Shown: positions 33,379-42,614 of the stretch, piece after piece
How positions within the stretch are numbered: the first letter of the stretch is position 1
Layout: each line of letters begins with the position of its first letter
Position numbers and translations under genes: made by a program
Assembly (NCBI GenBank): GCA_964538505.1
Contig: CAZIDY010000014.1
Span: 9,835 to 73,834, forward strand
Direction: 5' to 3'
Length of the DNA: 64,000 nucleotides
From: Zeimonas sp964538505
Lineage (GTDB): Bacteria; Pseudomonadota; Gammaproteobacteria; Burkholderiales; Burkholderiaceae_E
Notes under the pieces: generated by a model
What the model was told of the DNA's origin: nothing
Databases searched by the model: none
Seen by the model: only the letters and a program-made list of their open reading frames with translations

Positions 33379-35352
33379 CTACGGAATGTCGGTCTGCGTT
33401 GCGAGTCGCGGCGCTACGGTGCCGAGCCGCGCCTTCAGCGACTGCGGCTCTCCGGAGAACAGCGCCGCGTAGTACACCGCGTTCGTCAGCACCTTCTTCA
33501 CGTAGTCGCGCGTCTCGTTGAACGGGATGATCTCCGCGAAGATCGCGCCCTCCACCGGCGCCGACAGCGTCGAGCGCCAGTTGCGCGGCCGCCGCGGGCC
33601 GGCGTTGTAGCCGGCCGAAGCGAGCAGCGGCGAGCCGTCGAGGTCGTCGAGCACGGTGCGCAGGTAGAAGGTGCCGTAGCGCAGGTTGGTGTCGAGATCA
33701 TGCAGCTGAGCTACGCGGAAGTCGCGCTCGCCCAGCTTCTTCGCGATCCAGCGCGCGGTGGCCGGCATGATCTGCATCAGCCCCTGCGCGCCGGCCCACG
33801 AGCGCGCGTCCATGATGAAGCGCGATTCCTGGCGGATCAATCCGTAGATCCAGGCAGGATCGAGATCGGCGTTCGCGGCCACCGGTTTCATCTGGTCGAG
33901 GAAGGGCGACACGAAGCGCAGCGCGAAGTCGTGCTCCTCGCGCGTGCGATCGGCGGTGTTCACGCAGCGATCGAGCACCTGCCGGCTGCAGGCGAAGCGT
34001 GCGGCGGCGAGCAGCTGGCGGTCGTTCATTCCGCGCAGCTGGAAGTTCCACTCGCGGTTGCCCTCGAAGCGCAGGCCCAGCGCATAGAAGCGCAGTGCGC
34101 GCTCGAAGCCTGCATTGCGCGCGGCCTGCGCGAGCTCTTCCTCGGTGGTGGCGAGTGCCGCCGGCGGCGGTGCCGTCAGCGAGCCGAGGTCTTCGGCGGC
34201 GAGCTGTCCGTAGAACGTGAACTCGCCGGCGATCGCGCGCAGCAAGTCGTCGGCCTTCGCCGCGTTGCCGGCCTCCCGCTCGGCGCGCGCGCCCCAGTAG
34301 ATCCAGGCCGGATCGCTGCGGCCAGCGTCGCTCATGCGGTCTACGGCGCGGCGCAGCGTCTTCCAGTCCTGCTCGCGCAGCGCGGCGCGCGCGAGCCAGA
34401 CCCAGGTGGCATCGGAAGCAGGCGCATCGAGCGATGCACGCGCCCATTCGAGTGCACGCGGGTCGAGATCCCGCATCGCCGAGGCGGCGACCTGCGAGCG
34501 TACGAATGCGACATCGGTTTCGCGCAGCGTGTCGGCGCTCTGGTCGAGTCGCTGCATCGCTTCGGCGGGGTTCTTGCGCGCCAGCCGGGACAGCGCGATC
34601 AGTGTGATCTCGCGCGAGCGCTTGCCGGAGAGCGCCCTGGCAGGCTGATCGAGCGCCAGCCCGAGCCGGCGCGAATCGAGCGCGAGTCGGGAGCCGAGCA
34701 GTCGAATCGTGGCGACCGAGTTCGTCTCGAGCGCGACCAGCAGGCGGGTGACAAGGTCGCCTCGGTCGAAGGCGCCGGTGCGCAGCAGTGCGTCGAGCAG
34801 CGCCGTGCAGCCGGAACCGAGGTTGCGGACCGCGAAGATCGCTGCACGCGCCTCCGGCGCCGGTTGCCCGCGCTCGACCCGCCCGAGCGACGCATAGCAG
34901 TGGACCTCGTCGTCGTCGCGCAGGATCCACTTCGCGTATTCGGCATCGAAGCGTGCCCATTCGCCGCGCTGTCCGAGATCGAGCATCCAGTCGCGGCTGG
35001 CGAGGTCGGCGACCAGCGATCCGTCGTGCTGCGCGAGGAAGCGCTGCACGTCGGTGTCGACGCTGCCGGGCACCGTCTCGCCGGGCGGCGTCTGCAACTG
35101 CATGCGCAGGCGCCAGTAGTCGAGGTAGACGGCGAGCGGGTGCGCCTGTGCGCGCGCGGCCATCGCGTCGAAGCGCAGGCGATCGTTCTTCGTGAAGGCC
35201 TCGTGCGCGGCGGTGAAGGCCTGGTCGATGTCGAGCGACGCGGGTGCCGACGCGGCGGCTGACTCCGGCCGGCGCTTCTGCGCCTCGGCAGGCGAGAGAA
35301 CCGAAAGGCCGATCAGTCCTACAATCGCCGCGATCGCGATCCGGTGCTTCAT
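33379..35352 (-). CDS. slt: Soluble lytic murein transglycosylase
   Basis: 657 residues from the ATG at 35352, chosen because a Sec signal peptide ('IAIAAIVGLIGLSVLSPAEA') starts there. A long α-helical superhelical domain (about 60-480) is followed by the Slt catalytic domain: 'IRQESRFIMDARSWAGAQGLMQIMPATARWIAKKLG', with the catalytic Glu in 'QES', and 'GYNAGPRRPRNW'. It cleaves peptidoglycan glycan strands with 1,6-anhydromuramyl formation in the periplasm. Confidence 0.94.
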   Translation of the reverse strand: MKHRIAIAAIVGLIGLSVLSPAEAQKRRPESAAASAPASLDIDQAFTAAHEAFTKNDRLRFDAMAARAQAHPLAVYLDYWRLRMQLQTPPGETVPGSVDTDVQRFLAQHDGSLVADLASRDWMLDLGQRGEWARFDAEYAKWILRDDDEVHCYASLGRVERGQPAPEARAAIFAVRNLGSGCTALLDALLRTGAFDRGDLVTRLLVALETNSVATIRLLGSRLALDSRRLGLALDQPARALSGKRSREITLIALSRLARKNPAEAMQRLDQSADTLRETDVAFVRSQVAASAMRDLDPRALEWARASLDAPASDATWVWLARAALREQDWKTLRRAVDRMSDAGRSDPAWIYWGARAEREAGNAAKADDLLRAIAGEFTFYGQLAAEDLGSLTAPPPAALATTEEELAQAARNAGFERALRFYALGLRFEGNREWNFQLRGMNDRQLLAAARFACSRQVLDRCVNTADRTREEHDFALRFVSPFLDQMKPVAANADLDPAWIYGLIRQESRFIMDARSWAGAQGLMQIMPATARWIAKKLGERDFRVAQLHDLDTNLRYGTFYLRTVLDDLDGSPLLASAGYNAGPRRPRNWRSTLSAPVEGAIFAEIIPFNETRDYVKKVLTNAVYYAALFSGEPQSLKARLGTVAPRLATQTDIP

Positions 35353-35444
35353 GTCGCCCCTGCCACTTCCCGTTGCCTGCTCAAACGCCATTCGGCGCCC
35401 GCGGTGATCCATTCGGTGCCCGCGATGCCGGGACCGAGCATAGC

Positions 35445-36017
35445 ATGCGTGTCGTCGACGAAATCACTCGAAGTCATGCTCGCAACACGTTGATTCGATG
35501 GCGTAGTGAGCACGGCTCGCGGTTGCGCGCACAGGCCGATCCGGCGCTGGGCGAACGGCTGCTGCAACTGCTGCGCAGGCCGCCCTTCGATCGCGCCGGC
35601 ACGCTCGGCGTGTACTGGCCGATCCGCGGTGAGCCGGAGCTCGCACCGTGCTACGCGCAATGGCGCTCGGAGGGGCGAACGCTCGCGTTGCCGCGCATCG
35701 CCGGGGACGGCGCGCTCGAGTTCGGCCGCTGGCGAAACGAAGACGCGCTGCGCGCCGGTCGCTTCGCGATTCCCGTGCCGGATCCGTTCGAGCGCTGCGA
35801 GCCCGAGCTGCTGATCGTGCCCTGCGTGGGCTTCGATGCGCGCGGCTATCGACTCGGATACGGCGGCGGTCATTACGACCGGACGCTGGCGCAGCATGCG
35901 GTCGCGGCGATCGGCGTTGCCTACGACGCCTGCGAGCTCGAGGCTTTCGATGCCGCCGCGCATGATCGTGCGTTGTCCGCGATCGTCACGGAGTCGCGGG
36001 TGATCGGCGCGTCCTGA
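35445..36017 (+). CDS. 5-formyltetrahydrofolate cyclo-ligase
   Basis: 190 residues. The C-terminal signature 'GYRLGYGGGHYDRTLAQ' and the 'VYWPIRGEPEL' segment identify the family. It converts 5-formyl-THF to 5,10-methenyl-THF with ATP. Its 3' end overlaps the convergent EAL gene by 32 bases. Only about 90 bases separate it from the divergent slt gene, so the promoters must overlap, and there is no room here for the 6S RNA that precedes this gene in γ-proteobacteria. Confidence 0.93.
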   Translation: MRVVDEITRSHARNTLIRWRSEHGSRLRAQADPALGERLLQLLRRPPFDRAGTLGVYWPIRGEPELAPCYAQWRSEGRTLALPRIAGDGALEFGRWRNEDALRAGRFAIPVPDPFERCEPELLIVPCVGFDARGYRLGYGGGHYDRTLAQHAVAAIGVAYDACELEAFDAAAHDRALSAIVTESRVIGAS

Positions 36018-37341
36018 CGCGCGGCGCGGCGTTGCGGTTTCCCGACCATTCGAGGAAGTCGTCGGGCGGCAGCGCCGGCGACAGGTGAAATCCCTGTGCG
36101 AGTTCGCAGCCGAGTTCGCGCAACGCCGACTCGGTGAATGCGTTCTCGACGCCCTCGGCGACGGTGTTCAGCTCGAAGGCATGCGCGAGCTCGATCAGCG
36201 CGCGCACGATGCGACGGTCGTCGCTGCCGGAAGCGATCGCCTGCACGAAGCTGCGGTCGATCTTCAGCTCGTCGAGCGGGAAGCGGTGCAGGTAGGCGAG
36301 CGACGAGTAGCCGGTGCCGAAATCGTCGATCGACAGCCGGCAGCCGAGCGCACGCAGCTCGCCGGCGAGTGCGATCGCCGAGCGCTCGTTGCGGATCAGC
36401 GCGCTTTCGGTCAGCTCGAGGGTAAGGCTTCCCGGGTCGACGCCCCAGATCGATAGCGTCTGGGCGACGAGCTCGGGCAGCGTGTCCTCGCCGAAGGTGA
36501 TCGCGGACAGGTTGATCGCCACCGACAGGTCGAGCCCGTGCTGCTTCCACTGCGCTGCGTGACGCAGCGCGGTGTTCATCGTGAAGCGCGTGAGCTCGAG
36601 GATCAGTCCGCGCTCCTCGGCGATCGATGCGATCGTCGACGGCGCCACGGCGCGGCCGTCGGCGCGTTTCCAGCGCACCAGCGCTTCCGCAGCGACGCAG
36701 TGGCCGGTATGCAGGTCGATCTGCGGCTGGAAGTGGACCTCGAGCTCGTTGCGTGCGAGCGCATCGTGCAGGTCGCGCTCGATCTCGTGCCGGCGCAGCC
36801 CCGAGGAGTGGTCGTCGTTGACGCGCAGGATGCGCACGTGATCCTCGCGCCCGAGCGATTGCGCGGCTGCCTCGGAAGCAACGGAGACGAGCGTCATCGG
36901 GTCTGCGGTGGAACCGGCGGGCGCCCACGCGCCGCCCACCGACGGACGCAGTCGCACCGCGAGCGCGTCGCGCGCGACACGCACCGGCGTCGACAGCGAC
37001 TGGATCAACGAGTGGCTGGCCAGTTCGGCGAGCGCCTCGCTGGCCAGGCCGGCGAGCAGTACCCACAGCTCCTCGCGCGAAGCGAAGGAGTAGCGATCGG
37101 CCGGACGCAGCACCGATTCGAGGCGGCGGCCGATCTCGTCGAGCACCGGACGATCACCCGGTTCGCGCGCCAGTGCATCGATGCGATCGGAGCGGTTCAG
37201 TGCGACGACGAGAACGACGTCGCGCGCGCCATCGGCGTGCGTCGCCGCGGCGGCGATGTCGCCGAGCAGTTGCGCCGGCGTGCGCTCGCGCGGACCGGGA
37301 ACGGGAATCGTCACGGAGGCCGCGTCGGAACGGTGGGGCAC
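35986..37341 (-). CDS. EAL-domain c-di-GMP phosphodiesterase with degenerate N-terminal domain
   Basis: 451 residues, no signal peptide or TM helix. The N-terminal about 190 residues look like a degenerate GGDEF-type fold with no GGDEF motif. The EAL domain (about 195-435) keeps the catalytic set: 'EALVRW', the Asn of 'INLSAI', 'LELTES', 'DDFGTGYSSL', Lys in 'LKIDRSF', and 'VAEGVEN'. It should hydrolyse c-di-GMP to pGpG in the cytosol. The HD-GYP-like gene lies 24 bases upstream in the same direction, so the two may form a signalling pair. Confidence 0.93.
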   Translation of the reverse strand: MPHRSDAASVTIPVPGPRERTPAQLLGDIAAAATHADGARDVVLVVALNRSDRIDALAREPGDRPVLDEIGRRLESVLRPADRYSFASREELWVLLAGLASEALAELASHSLIQSLSTPVRVARDALAVRLRPSVGGAWAPAGSTADPMTLVSVASEAAAQSLGREDHVRILRVNDDHSSGLRRHEIERDLHDALARNELEVHFQPQIDLHTGHCVAAEALVRWKRADGRAVAPSTIASIAEERGLILELTRFTMNTALRHAAQWKQHGLDLSVAINLSAITFGEDTLPELVAQTLSIWGVDPGSLTLELTESALIRNERSAIALAGELRALGCRLSIDDFGTGYSSLAYLHRFPLDELKIDRSFVQAIASGSDDRRIVRALIELAHAFELNTVAEGVENAFTESALRELGCELAQGFHLSPALPPDDFLEWSGNRNAAPRVRTRRSPATP

Positions 37342-37365
37342 GATGCGGGTCCGTTCACACGTTCG

Positions 37366-38964
37366 TCAGGCCTGCGCGATTGACGGAATCGCTTCGCGTG
37401 CGTAGTAGTCGTGCAGCTTCAGGCCGTACGCTCCGGCCGCGAGCCCGCGCACGATGCGGATCCGGCTGGCTTCGGCCGACTTCGGTCGGCGCAGCAGGTC
37501 GCGCTCGAAAGGCTCGGGCAACGGCGTCTTGTCGGTGGTCGTGAGCACCAGCACGCGCGGCTCGAGCCGGCGAACGCGGTTGTGCGCGAGCACCGCGGCC
37601 ACTTCGCCGCTCGACAACTCGACGAAGCTGCCGACCGGGAAGATGCCGACTGCCTGCACGAACTGCTCGACGAGCGGCTCGTGGAACGAAGTGCCCGTCC
37701 ATTCGTACAGGCTCATCAGCGCGTCCTGCGGCGCACATGCGTTGGCATAGGCGCGCGCAGTGATCAGTGCGGCGAAGCTGTCGGCGATCGCTGCCATGCG
37801 TCCGTAGATGCCGATCTCCTCGCCACGCAGCCCTTTCGGGTAGCCGGAGCCGTCGAGCCGTTCGTGATGCTGCGCGATGCCTTCGACGATCGGTGGAGCC
37901 AGTTGCACGCTCGAGGCGAGCGCCTCGAGACCCAGTCGCACGTGCTCCTTGACCACGTTGTACTCGGCCGGGGCGAGCATCCCGGGTTTTTCGAGCAGCG
38001 CGTGCGGCAGGCGTGTCTTGCCGACGTCGGCGAGCATTCCGATCATTCCGAGGCTCGCCAGCTCGCGCCGTGGAAAGCCGAGATGGCGTCCGAGCGCGAC
38101 GAGATACAGCGCGACCTTCACGCCATGCTGGTAGGTCTGCACGCTTTCCTCGCGCAGGCGCGCAACCCACATCAGCGCGTCGGGGTTGTCGACCATGCTG
38201 TCGACGATGCCGTCGACCGCACCGCTGACTTCCTGCACATCGGGAACGCGGCCGCTGCGCACGTCGGAGACGAGCGTCTCGAGCGCGCGTTCGCCCTGAC
38301 CGAAAGCGGCCCGTGCGCGCGGCAGCTCGGCCTCGACCGGCGCGCGGTCGACGTAGCGACGCAGCTCGATCCCTTCGGGGAGCTGTCCCTTCAGCGCTTC
38401 GGCGGCCGACGTCGCGGAGGCGTGGCGTCGCTTTTTTCCTGCGCTGCCCCCCGTGCCCGACCGTGCCCCGGGGCGCAGCCAGCCGAGCATGCGTTGCCAG
38501 GCCGAGTCGGGCAGCGAGTCGGTCGGGGCGACTGCCGTGGCGCGGATCAGATCGCGGAAACGCTCGCGGGTCTGCCGGCTGATTTTCAGGTCGGAGCGGA
38601 TGCGCACCGGCCGCGGCGGGCGCGGACGCGCCGGTGTCTTCTCGTCGAGTACGGTGTCGAAGCGCAGCGGCGTCGAGGCCGGTGCCGCGGGGGAGGTCGG
38701 CGGGCCGTCGGCGAGCTCGGCTGCCCGGATCGCGGCGGCGAGTGCGGAACTCGACAGCTCCAGGTCGACATAGACGTATCGGCAGTAGCGCCGCAGCGTG
38801 TCGAGTTCGATCTGGCTGTCGATGAGAAAGCCCTGCAGCAGGAACGGCGTATCGAGCCACGGGCGATCGAGCTCGGCGACGAACATGCCCGGCTGCAGAC
38901 TCTCGACCGGAATCTGATAGCGCTTCACCGAGGTCGTCCCCGATGCGGGCAAGGTCGTCGACAT
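37366..38964 (-). CDS. DUF3391 + HD-GYP-like protein with a changed metal site
   Basis: 532 residues. An N-terminal DUF3391 domain ('VESLQPGMFVAELDRPWLDTPFLLQGF') is followed by a basic, disordered linker and an HD-GYP domain (about 275-420). GYP is intact ('HHERLDGSGYPKGL', 366-376), as are His280 and His341, but the HD dyad reads Ala312-Asp313 ('MLADVGK'), so one metal ligand is lost. HD-GYP enzymes degrade c-di-GMP; this one may be weak or act as a c-di-GMP sensor. Probably co-transcribed with the EAL gene. A paralogue lies at 49378-51030. Confidence 0.88.
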   Translation of the reverse strand: MSTTLPASGTTSVKRYQIPVESLQPGMFVAELDRPWLDTPFLLQGFLIDSQIELDTLRRYCRYVYVDLELSSSALAAAIRAAELADGPPTSPAAPASTPLRFDTVLDEKTPARPRPPRPVRIRSDLKISRQTRERFRDLIRATAVAPTDSLPDSAWQRMLGWLRPGARSGTGGSAGKKRRHASATSAAEALKGQLPEGIELRRYVDRAPVEAELPRARAAFGQGERALETLVSDVRSGRVPDVQEVSGAVDGIVDSMVDNPDALMWVARLREESVQTYQHGVKVALYLVALGRHLGFPRRELASLGMIGMLADVGKTRLPHALLEKPGMLAPAEYNVVKEHVRLGLEALASSVQLAPPIVEGIAQHHERLDGSGYPKGLRGEEIGIYGRMAAIADSFAALITARAYANACAPQDALMSLYEWTGTSFHEPLVEQFVQAVGIFPVGSFVELSSGEVAAVLAHNRVRRLEPRVLVLTTTDKTPLPEPFERDLLRRPKSAEASRIRIVRGLAAGAYGLKLHDYYAREAIPSIAQA

Positions 38965-39193
38965 ATCGGTTCGGGCGCGAGCCGGGCAGGCCTTCGTCGT
39001 CAGGTGAACCGATGGTAACGATGCGCGCGCGCCGGGTCGAAGAGCGCCGTGCCGCCGATCGGGTCATCGGCAACAGTGTCCGACGAACGGCCCGGGCACG
39101 GGCGCCGGCGGGTTGCCGCGGCGCTCGAGCCGGAGCAGCGGAGGCCGGTCCGGCTTTCTTGACACGCACAGGACGCCTGCCGATCATCGACCT

Positions 39194-40615
39194 GTGCCGG
39201 CGAGCGACAGACCTCCCCAGCTGGAATCCGCTGCGCGCGTCGGCGACCGCGAAGCGGGCTTCGGAACCGTTACCGCGATACGGGGCTCGGTCGTCGACGT
39301 CCGCTTCGACGGCCCCCTGCCCGCCTTGCGCGAGCTGCTGGTTTCGGAAGACGGGCTGCATCTCGAGGTTTCGGCGCACGTCGACGCGCACACCGCGCGC
39401 TGCCTCGCCTTCGGCGTGACGAGCGGCCTCGCACGCGGCACGCGCTTCGAGGCCACCGGCGCACCGCTCACCGTCTCCGTCGGCAGCGGCCTTCTCGGCC
39501 GGGTGGTCGACGTGTTCGGCGACCCGATCGATGGCGGAGAGGCCATCGCCGGCGTCCGGCGTCCGGTCTACGGACAGGCCGTTGCGCTGCGCGAGCGCCC
39601 GGTCGCCTCCGAGGCGCTGCATACCGGCATCAAGGCGATCGACCTGCTCGCTCCGCTCGAGCGCGGTGGAAAGGCCGGTCTGTTCGGCGGGGCGGGCGTC
39701 GGCAAGACCGTGCTGATTTCCGAGCTGATCCACAACATGGCCGCCAGCCACAAGGGCGTGAGCGTGTTCTGCGGCATCGGCGAACGTTCGCGCGAAGCCG
39801 AGGAGGTGATCCGCGACATCCGCGATGCGGGCGTGCTCGGCCAGACGATCCTCGTCTTCGGCCAGATGAGTGAGCCGCCGGGGCCGCGCTTCCGCGTCGG
39901 TCACACCGCGCTCACCATCGCCGAGCATTTCCGCGACGACGAGCAGCGCAATGTGCTGCTGCTGATCGACAACGTGTTCCGCTTCGTGCAGGCGGGCATG
40001 GAGGTGTCGGGGCTTCTCGGCCAGCTTTCTTCGCAGATGGGCTATCAGCCGGCGCTGGCGCGCGATCTCGGCGAGCTGCAGGAGCGCATCGCGAGCACGC
40101 CCGCCGCGTCGATCACCTCGGTGCAGGCGGTGTACGTGCCGGCCGACGACTTCACCGACCCCGCGGTCGTGCACACCTTCAGCCATCTGTCGGCGTCGGT
40201 CGTGCTGTCGCGCGACCGCGCTGCGCAGGGCTTCTACCCGGCGGTCGATCCGCTCGCGTCGTCGTCGTCGCTGCTCAGCCCGGCCGTCGTCGGCGAGCGT
40301 CATTACCGGCTGGCCAGTGCGGTGCGGGCGACGCTCGCCGGCTACGAGGACCTGAAGGACATCATCGCGATGCTCGGGCTCGAGGAGCTCAACGAGGACG
40401 ACCAGCGCACGGTCTCGCGTGCGCGCCGCCTCGAGCGCTACCTCACGCAGCCCTTCCACGTCACCGAGGCGTTCACCGGCCGCGCCGGGGCCACCGTGCC
40501 GATCGATACACTGCTCGACGACTGCGAGGCGATCCTGAACGACGAGCATCAGCACGTTCCGGAGCGCAGCCTGTACATGATCGGCGCGCTGTCCGAGCGC
40601 GCGGAGGTGACGTGA
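39194..40615 (+). CDS. atpD: N-type ATPase subunit β
   Basis: 473 residues if the GTG at 39194 is used; the ribosome site is weak, so the start is uncertain by a few residues. Walker A 'GGAGVGKTVL', 'GERSREAEEV' and 'LLLIDNVFRF' define a catalytic F1 β subunit, in the divergent N-ATPase form. The gene order atpDCQRBEFAG that begins here is diagnostic of N-ATPases, which coexist with a normal F1Fo enzyme in Burkholderiales and are thought to act as ion-pumping ATPases. Divergent from the HD-GYP gene, with about 230 bases between. Confidence 0.93.
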   Translation: MPASDRPPQLESAARVGDREAGFGTVTAIRGSVVDVRFDGPLPALRELLVSEDGLHLEVSAHVDAHTARCLAFGVTSGLARGTRFEATGAPLTVSVGSGLLGRVVDVFGDPIDGGEAIAGVRRPVYGQAVALRERPVASEALHTGIKAIDLLAPLERGGKAGLFGGAGVGKTVLISELIHNMAASHKGVSVFCGIGERSREAEEVIRDIRDAGVLGQTILVFGQMSEPPGPRFRVGHTALTIAEHFRDDEQRNVLLLIDNVFRFVQAGMEVSGLLGQLSSQMGYQPALARDLGELQERIASTPAASITSVQAVYVPADDFTDPAVVHTFSHLSASVVLSRDRAAQGFYPAVDPLASSSSLLSPAVVGERHYRLASAVRATLAGYEDLKDIIAMLGLEELNEDDQRTVSRARRLERYLTQPFHVTEAFTGRAGATVPIDTLLDDCEAILNDEHQHVPERSLYMIGALSERAEVT

Positions 40616-41013
40616 AGCTGCTGCTTTCGGTGCCCACGGGCGTCGTCCTCGACATCCGGGTCGCCAGGATTTCGGGCGAGTCCGACCGCGGCTCGTTCAC
40701 CCTGCTGCCGCGTCATGCCGACGGCGCGATGCTGCTGCGTCCCGGCCTGCTTTCCTACGTCGACGAGGCGGACGATGAGGTCTTCGTCGCGGGCGATGAG
40801 GTCTTCATCGCGGTGAATGAGGGGGTTCTCGTCAAGGCGGGCGACGAAGTCCGGGTCGCATGCCAGCGTGCCGTCGTCGCCGGCGACCTGCAGGATGCCA
40901 GGTCTGCGCTGATGCGGCACCTGCACGAGCGCAGCGAGCACGAGCGCAAGTCCCGCTCGGTGCTGATGGCGCTCGAAGCCGATGTGTTGCGCCGGCTGGG
41001 CGAGCTGCGATGA
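40612..41013 (+). CDS. atpC: N-type ATPase subunit ε
   Basis: 133 residues from a GTG overlapping the atpD stop (GTGA). N-terminal β-sandwich ('VARISGESDRGSFTLLPRHADGAMLL') and C-terminal helices as in ε subunits. Position directly after β and before the small AtpQ/AtpR membrane proteins is characteristic of N-ATPases. Confidence 0.9.
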   Translation: MKLLLSVPTGVVLDIRVARISGESDRGSFTLLPRHADGAMLLRPGLLSYVDEADDEVFVAGDEVFIAVNEGVLVKAGDEVRVACQRAVVAGDLQDARSALMRHLHERSEHERKSRSVLMALEADVLRRLGELR

Positions 41014-41306
41014 CGACGCGCAAGGACGGCGACGACCTGCTCGACATCGTCACGCGCAAGCAGGCCGACAAGCTGCGCTCGCGCCGTGCGGGTCGGCCCA
41101 ACATCCAGCGGGGCCTCGGGACGAGCGGCATCGTCGGCTGGTCGATCGCGGTGCCGACGCTGCTGGGCGTCGCCGTGGGCGTCTGGCTCGACGGCCGCTC
41201 GGGCAGCGAGCTGTCGTGGACACTGATGGGTCTGGCCGTGGGCCTCGTCGTGGGCTGCATCACGGCGTGGTACTGGGTCGGCCGGGAGCTGAACAATGAC
41301 CGTTGA
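41010..41306 (+). CDS. atpQ: N-type ATPase subunit AtpQ (AtpI-like)
   Basis: 98 residues with two TM helices ('GWSIAVPTLLGVAVGVWL', 'TLMGLAVGLVVGCITAWYWV') of the AtpI/AtpQ assembly-protein type and a basic cytosolic N terminus ('RKQADKLRSRRAGRPN'). ATGA overlap with atpC. AtpQ and AtpR occur only in N-ATPase operons; a role in c-ring assembly or divalent ion supply has been proposed. Confidence 0.85.
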   Translation: MTTRKDGDDLLDIVTRKQADKLRSRRAGRPNIQRGLGTSGIVGWSIAVPTLLGVAVGVWLDGRSGSELSWTLMGLAVGLVVGCITAWYWVGRELNNDR

Positions 41307-41333
41307 CGTTCTTCCGATGGACGGAGGGCCGGC

Positions 41334-41621
41334 GTGACGGCGAACGCCACGCAGTTGCTGCTCGGCGCAGGGGTCGGGCTCGCGCTCGGCTCGATGTTCT
41401 ATTTCGGCCTGTGGGCGACCGTGCGGTGCGCGAGTCGCGCATCCCGCCCGTGGGCGTGGTTCGTCGGCAGCTTCGTGCTGCGCGTCGCCGTCGTCGGCGC
41501 GGGCTTCCTGCTGCTCGCGCGCAGCGGAGCGTGGCCGCTGGTGGGCGCGCTCGTCGCCTTTGCCGTGGCCCGGCCGCTGGTCACGTATGCGGTGCGCGAA
41601 CGGGCGGAGCGGGCGCGATGA
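41334..41621 (+). CDS. atpR: N-type ATPase subunit AtpR
   Basis: 95 residues, three hydrophobic helices, from a GTG at 41334 with GGAGGG upstream; an ATG at 41317 is out of frame and soon stops. AtpR is the second N-ATPase-specific small membrane protein. In other operons it carries an intramembrane Arg proposed to contact the c subunit; here Arg residues occur in 'FVLRVAVVG' and 'FAVARPLV'. Overlaps atpB by ATGA. Confidence 0.83.
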   Translation: MTANATQLLLGAGVGLALGSMFYFGLWATVRCASRASRPWAWFVGSFVLRVAVVGAGFLLLARSGAWPLVGALVAFAVARPLVTYAVRERAERAR

Positions 41622-42313
41622 CCCTGTCGCCGGACGAGATCGTCTACTTCAGCATCGGTCCGCTGAACATCAGCGCCACGCTCGTCTACACGTGGATCGT
41701 CATGGCTGTGCTGGTCGGCCTGTCGCTGATCATGCGCGCCAACCTTCGCGCAGAGCCGCCGATCGGCCGCATGCAGCTCGCGATCGAGGCGATCATCGTG
41801 TTCGTGCTCGAACAGATCCGCGAGGTCGCGCGACAGGAGCCGCGACCTTACCTGCCCTTCGTCGCGACGCTCTTCCTCTTCATCCTTGCCTGCAACATGC
41901 TCACGATCGTGCCGGGCTTCCATCCACCGACCGGTTCGCTGACGACGACGGCGGCGCTGGCGCTGGCGGTGTTCCTCGCCGTGCCGGCCTTCGGCATCCG
42001 GCAGGTCGGCCTGCGCCGCTATCTGCGCACCTACGTGGAGCCCGTGCCGCTGATGCTGCCCTTCACCGTGCTGGGCGAGGTCACGCGGACGCTGGCGCTC
42101 GCCGTGCGCCTGTTCGGCAACGTGATGAGCAGCTCGATGATGGTCGCGATCCTGCTCGTCGTCGCGCCGCTGGTGTTCCCCGTCCTCATGCAGGTGCTGG
42201 GATTACTGATGGGCGTGCTGCAGGCGTATATCTTCGCCGTTCTGGCGCTCGTCTACATCGCCGCCGGGATGTCCGAGTCCGGCAAGCGCCTGTCTACAGG
42301 AGAATCCGTGTGA
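41618..42313 (+). CDS. atpB: N-type ATPase subunit a
   Basis: 231 residues, five to six TM helices. The essential Arg is in 'LALAVRLFGNVMSSSMM', the helix that contacts the c ring; 'YLPFVATLFLFILACNMLTIVPG' is also typical. The C terminus is followed at once by the c subunit gene, which overlaps it. Confidence 0.93.
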   Translation: MTLSPDEIVYFSIGPLNISATLVYTWIVMAVLVGLSLIMRANLRAEPPIGRMQLAIEAIIVFVLEQIREVARQEPRPYLPFVATLFLFILACNMLTIVPGFHPPTGSLTTTAALALAVFLAVPAFGIRQVGLRRYLRTYVEPVPLMLPFTVLGEVTRTLALAVRLFGNVMSSSMMVAILLVVAPLVFPVLMQVLGLLMGVLQAYIFAVLALVYIAAGMSESGKRLSTGESV

Positions 42314-42573
42314 CCGACATGTCTCTCATCGCCGTCGTCTCGGTGCTCACCGCCGGGCTCACCGTCGCGATCGGCGCCGGCCTGGCCGCGCTCGCCGAGG
42401 GGCGCGCGGTGGCCGAGGGGTTGAGGAGCATCGCGCAGCAGCCCGACGAGACCACTTCGATCACGCGCGCGCTGTTCGTCGGCCTGGCGATGATCGAGAC
42501 GAGCGGCATCTACTGCTTCGTGATCTCCCTGATCCTGATCTTCGCCAATCCGTTCTGGAACGCCGCCGGGTAG
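42310..42573 (+). CDS. atpE: N-type ATPase subunit c
   Basis: 87 residues from a GTG overlapping the atpB stop (an ATG at 42319 would give 84). Two TM helices form a hairpin. Helix 1 carries an acidic residue in 'ALAEGRAVAEGL' and helix 2 the ion site 'GLAMIETSGIYCF' (Glu-Thr-Ser...Tyr). The double-carboxylate pattern is typical of N-ATPases. It was first read as a Na+ site, but structural work on the Burkholderia pseudomallei ring favoured H+, so the coupling ion cannot be settled from sequence. Confidence 0.93.
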   Translation: MTDMSLIAVVSVLTAGLTVAIGAGLAALAEGRAVAEGLRSIAQQPDETTSITRALFVGLAMIETSGIYCFVISLILIFANPFWNAAG

Positions 42574-42614
42574 CACGGCGTGCGACGGCCACAGGTTCCC
42601 GGAGCGCGCAGCGA

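Noticed and set aside
35353..35444. 6S RNA next to the 5-formyl-THF cyclo-ligase gene
   Set aside because: The gap is about 90 bases, too short for the roughly 180-base RNA.
37355..40555. Very long minus-strand frame running through the start of the N-ATPase β gene
   Set aside because: It reads the HD-GYP gene in a wrong frame and atpD in antisense; no coherent domain.
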